Source of the DNA: Acidimicrobiia bacterium
Lineage (GTDB): Bacteria; Acidobacteriota; Terriglobia; Bryobacterales; Bryobacteraceae
DNA: 47,578 nt
Assembly (NCBI GenBank): GCA_016871315.1
Contig: VFZE01000045.1
Span: 1 to 47,578 of the forward strand
Direction of reading: 5' to 3'
The position numbers and the translations under genes are program-made. A model generated the notes under the pieces. It saw only the letters and a list, made by a program, of their open reading frames with translations, was not told the origin of the DNA and searched no databases. Shown here piece after piece: positions 33,216 through 40,664 of this stretch (position 1 is its first letter; each line of letters begins with the position of its first letter).

Positions 33216-34931
33216 ATGGACGCACGGCCGCCCGTTCCCCGTGCCGAACTGGCATGGATCCTCCTGTTGTTGTTCTCCTTCGCCTTCCACCTAATCCTCG
33301 TGTCCCGCCGTACGGGAGTTACCATTGATGAGCCGGCCCACCTGCTTTCCGCGAACCTCTACTGGCAGGGTAAGGACACCCTCGACCCAGGCGACATGCC
33401 TCCCGCCATCAAAATCGTCGGCGGCTGGGTGCCTGCTTTTTTCTTCATGCTCCCCATTCCGTATGACCGGCCTGACATCATGGCGGTCAATCATGAGTGG
33501 GACATCTCGCTCGCGATGATGGACCGTTTGAAAAATCGCCGTGACATCGAGCGGCTTTTTTTCTATTCCCGGCTGCCGCTAATAGTCTTCCCGCTCGGCT
33601 GCTGTCTCCTCTTGTGGTGGTGGGGCAGGCAGTTATTCTCCCCCACCGCCGGACTGTTGATGGCGCTCGCCTTTTCCCTTTCGCCCTCGGTGCTCGGCCA
33701 CGGCTATCTATTCAAAAACGACCTCGCCGCTTCCCTCAGCTTTCTGTTGTTCTGGTGGCGCTGCTGGGCCTTTTGGCGTAACCCGCGCCTGGTCAACTCG
33801 GCTTGGCTGGGAGCCGCGTTGTTGTTCGCCCTGATGTCCAAGTTCTCTCTCTACGTGCTCCTTCCCCTCGCGCCCGCCATCGTACTGGCGCGCTACCTCA
33901 CCTTGCGCCCGGTCCCGCGGAAAAGGATTGCTGCGGCGCTCGCTCTTGTATTGGTAATTCCTTATGCGGGGATCGTTGCTTCATGGCAGTTTAAGGTAAA
34001 TCGCCCCAGTGCGCAGGAACTTAGCGCCATTTCTGGAGACCCGGCCGTTCCCTCCGCCCTGTCTGCCGCCTTTCGCTCCCTCCGATGGCTCCCCACTCCT
34101 CCCCGCATCAGGAACGGTATCGTCAGCCTCCTCCGTTCCAACGCCACCGACGGTTCCGTGTATTTCCGCGGCCAGATTCTGCCCGGTGGTCATCCCTTGT
34201 ACTTTCTCACGGCACTTGCGCTGAAGATCCCCACTGTTCTTCTTCTGCTGATCGTGACTGGTTTCGGGCTCGCTATTTCGGCACATCTCAATCGGCTGCG
34301 GCCAGCCACTGATCTTTTTTGGTTACTTCCGCCTCTGATCTATCTCACACTCGCCTCCTTCTCCTCGCTTCAGATGGGTGTCCGGCTGGTTCTTCCTACA
34401 CGCGCCTTCCTGGTCATGTTCACCGGCTTCACTTTGGAATGGCTACGGCGGCGGCGCGCCTTTCCCATCGTCGCGCCGCTGTTGTTCCTGTGGCTCTCGG
34501 TCCGAGTTCTCCCTCAATTCCCTCACTACATCTCCTTCTTCAACATGTGGGCCGGTGGACCCGATAACGGCCTGTCTTGGCTCTCGGATTCCAATCTCGA
34601 CTGGGGGCAGGACCTCCCCGAACTGGCCCGTTGGATGGGGTCAAGGCCGAACGAGCAGTTGCGTCTGGCCTATTTTGGTACCGACAATCCATTTGCCTAC
34701 ATTCCCGACACAAGAATGGAACTGTTGGCGCCACCATGGTCCGCCGAACTCGTCCATGGCCAAACGAGACTCCAGCCGGGGCCTGGCCTCTACGCCATCA
34801 GCGCAACCTTGTTAACAGGACACCTGTTCGCGCCAGAGTTCCGCGACTACTTCACCTTCTTCCGCCAACGCCGCCCCATTGCAAAGGCTGGATATTCCAT
34901 TTTCATCTTTCAAATCGATCCCTCTCCGTAA
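33216..34931 (+). CDS. GT39/ArnT-like membrane glycosyltransferase
   Basis: A 571-residue polytopic membrane protein of the polyprenyl-phosphate-sugar-dependent type. The first luminal loop has the key TIDEPAHL (Asp38, Glu39), then a DPGDMPPAIK stretch equivalent to the HPPL region. About ten helices follow, and the C-terminal block YISFFNMWAGGPDNGLSWL then SDSNLDWGQDLPEL is the conserved acceptor-side signature in this group. It would transfer a sugar from an undecaprenyl or dolichyl carrier to a lipid, glycan or protein on the outer side of the membrane. ATG 33216 or GTG 33213 is a few bases after the methyltransferase stop. Confidence 0.88.
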   Translation: MDARPPVPRAELAWILLLLFSFAFHLILVSRRTGVTIDEPAHLLSANLYWQGKDTLDPGDMPPAIKIVGGWVPAFFFMLPIPYDRPDIMAVNHEWDISLAMMDRLKNRRDIERLFFYSRLPLIVFPLGCCLLLWWWGRQLFSPTAGLLMALAFSLSPSVLGHGYLFKNDLAASLSFLLFWWRCWAFWRNPRLVNSAWLGAALLFALMSKFSLYVLLPLAPAIVLARYLTLRPVPRKRIAAALALVLVIPYAGIVASWQFKVNRPSAQELSAISGDPAVPSALSAAFRSLRWLPTPPRIRNGIVSLLRSNATDGSVYFRGQILPGGHPLYFLTALALKIPTVLLLLIVTGFGLAISAHLNRLRPATDLFWLLPPLIYLTLASFSSLQMGVRLVLPTRAFLVMFTGFTLEWLRRRRAFPIVAPLLFLWLSVRVLPQFPHYISFFNMWAGGPDNGLSWLSDSNLDWGQDLPELARWMGSRPNEQLRLAYFGTDNPFAYIPDTRMELLAPPWSAELVHGQTRLQPGPGLYAISATLLTGHLFAPEFRDYFTFFRQRRPIAKAGYSIFIFQIDPSP

Positions 34932-34952
34932 CCTTTTTCCTGTGTTTCGGGT

Positions 34953-34967
34953 TGTACTATTGGTACA
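34953..34967. promoter_or_regulatory. Inverted repeat TGTAC-N5-GTACA upstream of the GH36-like gene
   Basis: A perfect 5-base inverted repeat (TGTAC, TATTG, GTACA) lies just before the ribosome site AGGAG (34967-34971) of the glycosidase gene and overlaps a TACTAT box. It could be an operator for a local regulator, but none is encoded next to it. Confidence 0.3.
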
Positions 34968-34982
34968 GGAGTGGTTTCTCCG

Positions 34983-37061
34983 GTGAAGTTCGTTTTTTCC
35001 TTCCTTGTTTCTTTCATCCTTCTGGCAGCGCCGGTTGCCGCTCAGTTTCAGTCTGAGGAAGAATCCCGTTCCTGGACGCTCGACAACGGCGTCATCCGGT
35101 CTGTTTTTGCCCTGTCTTCCGATGGCGAGTTCCGCCTTGTCTCGTTGACCCGTCTTGCGTCCGGCAAAACATGGCGCCCCTCTCAGGCCGTCTCATTGTT
35201 CCGCATCCGTACTTCCCGAGGTTCCGTTGACGAAAACACCCGGTTTGATCTGATCGAGCATTCCCACCGTGCCATCGCCCGCCAAGGCATGCGCCAAACC
35301 ATAGTGCTGGAAGATCGCGACAAGGCCGGGAGGCTGTCGCTGGAACTGGAAATGTTCGCCGGCCAGCCGGTCCTGCGTTACCGCACTGTGTGGCAGAATC
35401 GCGGCCCCAATCCGGTCTGGGCGCAGACTGCGGATCCGCTGCCGTGGAGCCTGGAAATCCCCGACGAATCCGTGCGCGTGTTTCGCGTCAATCAGTGGGC
35501 CAACCACGGCCGGGACGCCAATTTCGAGCCTACCGCGACCACGCTGCGCGCCGGCTCTCTGCCTGTCAACATGGTCACGGGCGCCTACGGCAGACAATGC
35601 ACTTGGCTGGCTGTCCGCGATTCCCGCGACGAAGGTCTCTTTCTGGGCTGGGAGTTCGACGGCCGCATGGATGTTTCCATCTTCAAGTCTCCCGCCCTGC
35701 AAATCTCCTCCTCCATCCGCGAGCTCAACCGCGAGATCTCCCCTAACGGCTCTTTCCCCGTGCCGGCCGCCTTCATCGGCCTGTTCGGCGGCGATTGGGA
35801 CGAAGCCGGCTACCGCACACAGCGGTTCGTCGAAGCCGCCGTCGCGCAACCCGCCCGCGACCCCAACTTCCCCTATGTCATGTGGGACTCCTGGGGCTAT
35901 CAGCAGAATATCGACGATGTGATTCTCCGCCAGAACGCCGAGATCGCCGCTCGCATTGGCGTTGAACTCTTCGTCGTTGACCTCGGCTGGGCGCGCCAGA
36001 TCGGCGACTGGCGTCCGGACCCGCGCAAGTTCCCCAACGGCCTCCGCCCTCTTTCTGACTACGTCCATTCCCTGGGAATGCGGTTCGGTATTCATTTCCC
36101 CTTTGCCGAGGCGGCCCCCACTTCGCCCGTGATTCTCGCCAACCGCGACTGGATGTCCCCGGTCGACTATCAGTACTTCAACGCTCGTTCCCTTTGTCTG
36201 GCCCACCGTCCCGCCCGCGACTGGCTCATCGCCGAGGCCATCCGCATGATTGACGAGATCAACCCCGACTGGATCCTCACCGACGGCGAGAACATGGTCA
36301 AGCATTGCGACAAACGCACCCACACGCATGACCCCGCCGACAGCAACTACGCCAATGCCGTCGACGGCATCAACTTCGTCGTCTCCGCCATCCAGCAGCG
36401 CCGTCCCAACGTGCGCTGGGAGAACTGCCAGAACGGCGGAAACATGATGACCTACTCCATGGTCCGCCGCCACGTCACCTCCATCACCTCCGATGACTCC
36501 GGCGACATCACCACTCGCCAGGCCATCTTCGGCGCCACCTACCCCTTTCCGCCCCGCTACACCGACCGCTACATGCCTCACAACGCCTTCCACCAGTACA
36601 ACACTCGCAGCTACATGTTTGGCGGTCCCTGGATCTTCATGAATCAGCTCCCCTTCGTGAAGCCAGAGGAGTTGGATCTGGCGGCGCGGGAAATCGCCAT
36701 CTACAAACGCCTCCGCGGCCGCATCCGCGACAGCAAGGTGCTTCATCTCAGTGCGCGTCCCTCCGAGCTCGGCATCGACGCCATCGGCGCCTGGCACCCC
36801 CCTTCCGATACCGCCGTCGTCTTTGTCTACCGCGCCCAGGCCAGCCCCACAAGCTTCCGCGTCCGCCTGAGAGACCTGTCGCCCGAAAAGAGTTATCGCA
36901 TTCGCTTTGAGAACTCCCACCTCACCTACGATCTCACCGGCTCACGAATCGCCACCGCCGGCATTCAGGTTCCCTTGACCAGCATGTGGTATGCCGAGAT
37001 CCTTTACGTCGAGCCCGCTACTCCGAATACAGATCCGGAAGATCATTCTCAAATAGAATGA
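34983..37061 (+). CDS. GH36-like alpha-galactosidase family glycosidase, exported
   Basis: A 692-residue exported glycoside hydrolase of the GH-D clan. GTG 34983 lies 11 bases after AGGAG and gives a signal peptide (VKFVFSFLVSFILLAAPVAA); GTG 34971 is possible. An N-terminal beta-sandwich is followed by a TIM barrel: YVMWDSWGYQQNIDD, the FVVDLGWARQIGDWRPDP stretch, ILTDGENM with the likely nucleophile Asp (about residue 434) and ITSDDSGD with the acid/base Asp (about residue 504). The usual K-x-D before the nucleophile is not conserved (LTDGEN). Probable activity is removal of alpha-linked galactose-type sugars. Its last 15 codons overlap the end of the MurF-like gene on the other strand by 44 bases. 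Confidence 0.85.
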   Translation: MKFVFSFLVSFILLAAPVAAQFQSEEESRSWTLDNGVIRSVFALSSDGEFRLVSLTRLASGKTWRPSQAVSLFRIRTSRGSVDENTRFDLIEHSHRAIARQGMRQTIVLEDRDKAGRLSLELEMFAGQPVLRYRTVWQNRGPNPVWAQTADPLPWSLEIPDESVRVFRVNQWANHGRDANFEPTATTLRAGSLPVNMVTGAYGRQCTWLAVRDSRDEGLFLGWEFDGRMDVSIFKSPALQISSSIRELNREISPNGSFPVPAAFIGLFGGDWDEAGYRTQRFVEAAVAQPARDPNFPYVMWDSWGYQQNIDDVILRQNAEIAARIGVELFVVDLGWARQIGDWRPDPRKFPNGLRPLSDYVHSLGMRFGIHFPFAEAAPTSPVILANRDWMSPVDYQYFNARSLCLAHRPARDWLIAEAIRMIDEINPDWILTDGENMVKHCDKRTHTHDPADSNYANAVDGINFVVSAIQQRRPNVRWENCQNGGNMMTYSMVRRHVTSITSDDSGDITTRQAIFGATYPFPPRYTDRYMPHNAFHQYNTRSYMFGGPWIFMNQLPFVKPEELDLAAREIAIYKRLRGRIRDSKVLHLSARPSELGIDAIGAWHPPSDTAVVFVYRAQASPTSFRVRLRDLSPEKSYRIRFENSHLTYDLTGSRIATAGIQVPLTSMWYAEILYVEPATPNTDPEDHSQIE

Positions 37062-38631
37062 CGTCGCCCGGCCGCAGCACGCGCTGAAAGATCGCCGTCG
37101 CCTCGCTCAGATCCTTCACCACGTGCAGCTTCTCCTCCGTGAATCCGCCGCGCCGCAGCCCCGCTGCCAGCGGCCGCGTCTGCTCCGGCCCAACCAGCAC
37201 CACCATGTCGCATACTTGTGACGCCTGGTATCCCAGCTCTTCGTTCTTCTCCTCCTGCAGGACGCCCAGTTCGATCATTCCCGGCGTCACCAGCACCCGC
37301 TTGCCCGAGCGGAACTGCGACAGCACGTACAGCGCCTCCGCCGCGCCCGCCGGGTTCGAGTTGTAGGAATCGTCGATGATCGTCGTCCCGCCCAGCCCCT
37401 TCTTCACCTCCAGCCGGTTCGGCGCCGGCTTCAGTTGCGCGATCCCCTCCCGGATCTTATCCGCCTCCACGCCCATATCCAGCGCAATCGCCGCCGCGCC
37501 CAGGATATTCAGCACGTTCAGCCGTCCCACCAGCGTGGTTGCTGCCTCCCTCCTCATCCCGCTCCGCGTCACGATCGTGAACCGCAACCCTTCGGAGGAA
37601 TGCTCAACCCCTTCCGCCCAAACATCGTTGCCCGCTTCTGTCAGTCCATAACGCATCACCCGCGTATGCCGCGTCCGGTTCGCCAGCTTCCGGCAATGCT
37701 CGTTCTCGCAGTTGAACACCGCCAAGCCGTCGGCCGGCAGCGCCGCGATCAGTTCATAGTTAGTCTCCTCGATGTTCTCCATCGAAAGAAACCGCTCAAA
37801 ATGTTCCGGACCGATCGAGGTCACAATGCCGATCTTCGGCCCCACCAGCTCGGCGACGTCCTTCACCTCGCCGCGCTTGTAGGCTCCCATTTCGACGAGG
37901 AACACCTCGTGTTCCGCCGTCAGGTTCTCATTCACGATCCGCGATACGCCCAGCTGCGTGTTTACGTTGCCCGGCGTCTTGAGCGTCCGGTAGCGCTGGC
38001 CGAGCAGCGTGTCGATGAAGTATTTCGTCGACGTCTTGCCGTAGCTCCCCGCCACTCCCACCACCACCGGCCGCAGGCTCCGCATTTTTGCCTGGGCCGA
38101 TCTCAGAAAGCCGCGGTTAATCTGTGTCTGCACCGGCCGCATCAGCTGGTTGCCCGCCAGAATCGCCGCCGGCGCCGCATGCGCCACCAGGACCACCGCC
38201 ACGGCTGCAGCGTAGAAGGAGGCCTCCTGCAAAAGCCACCACACGGAGGCCGCCGCCAGGACCAGAAGCAGCCGCGCGGTCCAAAGGATACGCGTGGCGC
38301 GTCCGGTCATTTCCAGAGGCTTCTTTGCGGGCGCGCCGTCCCGCGTCCCCATGGCCGCGGCCGCATAGACCAGCCAAGCGAGCAGCAACAGCGAGTTCTC
38401 CTGCCCGAAATGCAGCCATCGCCGTACCGCTTCTGCGGCCATGATGGAAAGCCCGGTCACCACCGCCGGCCGGTGCAGGATCCGGTCCCCCGGCTTGCTC
38501 CGCAGCCACTGCCAGTAGCGCCGGCTAAGGTAGCTGTCCATCTGAAACATGTGAAGCGAGCGGACGGCACACATGCAGGCAATGGCCAGCGAGCCCAGGA
38601 TGGAGATTAGGAAGGCGAGCGGGTGGGACAT
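37018..38631 (-). CDS. MurF-like Mur ligase with an N-terminal membrane domain
   Basis: A 537-residue ATP-dependent amide ligase. The first 165 residues contain about five hydrophobic helices (residues 4-25, 52-68, 79-95, 117-135, 137-160). The ligase follows: P-loop GVAGSYGKTSTK (about 192-203), GNVNTQLGVSRIV, FLVEMGAYKRGEVKDVAELV and a GPEHFERF block, LEVKKGLGGTTIIDDSYNSNP and the ending GDVILFENDLPDLY. The closest family is MurF, which adds D-Ala-D-Ala to UDP-MurNAc-tripeptide; normal MurF is soluble and about 450 residues. It is last in a three-gene operon behind the Ddl-like ligase and a hydrolase; its ATG abuts the hydrolase stop. It may ligate a related dipeptide at the membrane. Confidence 0.85.
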   Translation of the reverse strand: MSHPLAFLISILGSLAIACMCAVRSLHMFQMDSYLSRRYWQWLRSKPGDRILHRPAVVTGLSIMAAEAVRRWLHFGQENSLLLLAWLVYAAAAMGTRDGAPAKKPLEMTGRATRILWTARLLLVLAAASVWWLLQEASFYAAAVAVVLVAHAAPAAILAGNQLMRPVQTQINRGFLRSAQAKMRSLRPVVVGVAGSYGKTSTKYFIDTLLGQRYRTLKTPGNVNTQLGVSRIVNENLTAEHEVFLVEMGAYKRGEVKDVAELVGPKIGIVTSIGPEHFERFLSMENIEETNYELIAALPADGLAVFNCENEHCRKLANRTRHTRVMRYGLTEAGNDVWAEGVEHSSEGLRFTIVTRSGMRREAATTLVGRLNVLNILGAAAIALDMGVEADKIREGIAQLKPAPNRLEVKKGLGGTTIIDDSYNSNPAGAAEALYVLSQFRSGKRVLVTPGMIELGVLQEEKNEELGYQASQVCDMVVLVGPEQTRPLAAGLRRGGFTEEKLHVVKDLSEATAIFQRVLRPGDVILFENDLPDLYSE

Positions 38632-39420
38632 CTAGGATCCCTCGCTGAAAAACCGCTGCGCCAGCAGGTTGAACTTGTTCGCCTGATCCAGAAACGGAAA
38701 ATGGCCCGCCCCTTCCAACACCACCAATTCCGACTCCGGAATCAGCCGCGCCATGGTCCGCCCGCACTCGAGCGGCGTGTCACGGTCCTGATCGCCCCAC
38801 ACCAGCAGCGCCGGCGATTGAACCCGCGGCAGGTGTGCCGTCAGATCCTCCGTGACGATGTGGATCAGCGTCTCCCGCATCGCACCCGCGTTTAGGTAGT
38901 CCCGCGAGGCAAGCCTCGGCAGCAGCCGTGCATTAAAGGCGCGGACCAACGGCTCCGACGCCGGCAGCCGCGTTCGCGCGAAGCGTTGCAGCTTTCCCGC
39001 CGTCGAGCCCGCCATCCTTCTGATCCTCGTGCGCAGACTCTGCCGAGGCGGCACGCCCGCCGCCGCGGTCAGCAGCAGCCTGCCCGCGCGCTCCGGATGC
39101 AGCGCCGCCAGCTTGATCGTAATCCGTCCGCCGAAACTGTGCGCCACGATATGAGGTTTCTCAAGATTCCGCCGGTCCATGAATGCCAAAACGCACCCGA
39201 GAAAATCCGACACATGCCACGGTTCCGGCGGCACTGCGCTCTCCCCGTGCCCCGGCAGATCCAGCGCCACCGTGCGGAAGCCATGCGACAGAGCTTGAAA
39301 CAGCGGGTGAAACGTCTCCAGCCGCGCTCCCCATCCGTGCAGCAGCAGCACCTCGCCGCCTTGCCCCGCTTCCTGGTAGCGGATCCTCACGCCGTTGATG
39401 TCGAGGAAATCGGTTGACAA
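38632..39420 (-). CDS. Alpha/beta hydrolase
   Basis: A 262-residue alpha/beta-hydrolase with a complete triad: Ser95 in VAHSFGGR, Asp214 in WGDQDRDTPL and His240 in GAGHFPF; the oxyanion HGW motif is at LLLHGWGA. No signal peptide or membrane segment is visible, so it is probably cytoplasmic. The gene is squeezed between the Ddl-like gene (three bases apart) and the MurF-like gene (adjacent). This placement suggests it acts on a peptide, an ester or an aminoacyl intermediate of that pathway. Substrate unknown. Confidence 0.88.
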   Translation of the reverse strand: MSTDFLDINGVRIRYQEAGQGGEVLLLHGWGARLETFHPLFQALSHGFRTVALDLPGHGESAVPPEPWHVSDFLGCVLAFMDRRNLEKPHIVAHSFGGRITIKLAALHPERAGRLLLTAAAGVPPRQSLRTRIRRMAGSTAGKLQRFARTRLPASEPLVRAFNARLLPRLASRDYLNAGAMRETLIHIVTEDLTAHLPRVQSPALLVWGDQDRDTPLECGRTMARLIPESELVVLEGAGHFPFLDQANKFNLLAQRFFSEGS

Positions 39421-39423
39421 GAG

Positions 39424-40614
39424 TTAGGACGGCTTGCCGCCGGACAGCAGGTTCACGTCCACTGTGAACTGCGTCGGCGCCTTCTGTTTATGACGATCTA
39501 TCGCTCCCTCCACCATGCGCGTCACCAGTTGATCAAAGCGCAGACCCGAAGCCTCCCACAGATAAAACGACAGCGAACCCGGCATCGTGTTGATCTCGTT
39601 CACGTACAGCGACTCATGATCGGAGGCCAGCAGAAAATCGATGCGCGCGATACCATGGCAGCCGATCGCCTGAAACGCCTGCTTGGCGTATTCCTGCACC
39701 CGGGCCGTCATCACCGGACCGATCGGCGCGGGAATGATCCGGTTGAGCGACGCCATGCCGGACTTGCTCATCCCGGTGATGCCCTTCTTCGAACCCGTCT
39801 TGTACTTCGCATCAAACGTGAGCAACTCGCCATCCACCGACGGCATCTCACACACGGAAGCCTCGCATGGCGGCCCGGTCACCGAGCAGTTCACTTCCTT
39901 GAAATTTACCAGCGCAGGCTCCGCCATCACCCGGTCGTCAAACTGCATCGCCACGTTCACGTGCTGCGCCAGTTCCGTGCCGTTCAGGCATCGTGCCACC
40001 GCGATCGATGAACCGAGCGAACTCGGCTTCACAATCACCGGATAGGGAAAACGCGCCTCCACCTTCCTGGTAAACTCGCCCGCCGCGCGCGACCATTCCT
40101 GCCGGCTTACCCATTCGCAATCGAGCACCGGCAGCCCCGCCGCCCGGTAAAGATCCTTCTGCTTGATCTTGTCCATCCCGATCGCAGAGGCTTCCACGCC
40201 CGATCCCGCATACGGCACGCCCGCCAGCTCAAACAGCCCCTGCAGCCGCCCATCCTCGCCGAACGTCCCGTGCAGCACCGGAAAGAACACATCTGCCCAA
40301 AGCTCCGGCGGCCTGTAAAAGAATCCTTTCGCTCCGAAGGGATGCAGCACCAGCTGTCTAATGGAAGTGTCCGGCGACAGGCTCACCCGGTGCGAATCGC
40401 GAACCGCATCGGCGCGGAATCCAGGCACCGAGTATTGTCTCAAGTTGTACAGGCCGCGCCCCGCGTGCCAGGCGCCGGCCTTGTCAATAAAAACCGGGAG
40501 CAGTGTATAGCCGGCCACCTCCAGCGCATCCATCACCTGATGCGCGCTGATGATGGATACCTCGTGCTCGACGGAGCGGCCGCCGAACAGGACGGCTACA
40601 GTTTGTTTTGGCAT
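39424..40614 (-). CDS. Ddl-like ATP-grasp ligase (D-alanine--D-alanine ligase family)
   Basis: A 396-residue ATP-grasp enzyme. MPKQTVAVLFGGRSVEHEVS begins the Ddl N-domain. HGTFGEDGRLQGLFELAGVP and GSGVEASAIGMDKIKQKDLY are the usual middle blocks, VIVKPSSLGSSIAVA the nucleotide region, and VNEINTMPGSLSFYLWEASG the C-terminal binding loop. Standard Ddl enzymes have NTxPGFTxxSMYP there; PGSLSFYLW is a different subtype, so the product may not be D-Ala-D-Ala. Start 40614 gives the family N-terminus; an ATG at 40635 would add seven residues. It is 50 bases downstream of the TonB-receptor gene on the same strand and starts the Ddl/hydrolase/MurF operon. Confidence 0.85.
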   Translation of the reverse strand: MPKQTVAVLFGGRSVEHEVSIISAHQVMDALEVAGYTLLPVFIDKAGAWHAGRGLYNLRQYSVPGFRADAVRDSHRVSLSPDTSIRQLVLHPFGAKGFFYRPPELWADVFFPVLHGTFGEDGRLQGLFELAGVPYAGSGVEASAIGMDKIKQKDLYRAAGLPVLDCEWVSRQEWSRAAGEFTRKVEARFPYPVIVKPSSLGSSIAVARCLNGTELAQHVNVAMQFDDRVMAEPALVNFKEVNCSVTGPPCEASVCEMPSVDGELLTFDAKYKTGSKKGITGMSKSGMASLNRIIPAPIGPVMTARVQEYAKQAFQAIGCHGIARIDFLLASDHESLYVNEINTMPGSLSFYLWEASGLRFDQLVTRMVEGAIDRHKQKAPTQFTVDVNLLSGGKPS

Positions 40615-40664
40615 GCGGGAACGGAATGTAACCAATTATTGTAACAGTCCGTCCGCGCGCCCCT

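Noticed and set aside
35193-36920. A 575-codon minus-strand open frame opposite the GH36-like gene
   Set aside because: Same GC-driven shadow effect; composition is Val/Ala/Gly/Asp-rich and there is no recognisable motif.
37435-38610. A 391-codon plus-strand frame opposite the MurF-like gene
   Set aside because: Arg/His/Pro-rich translation typical of a codon-bias shadow; the minus strand has clear Mur ligase motifs.
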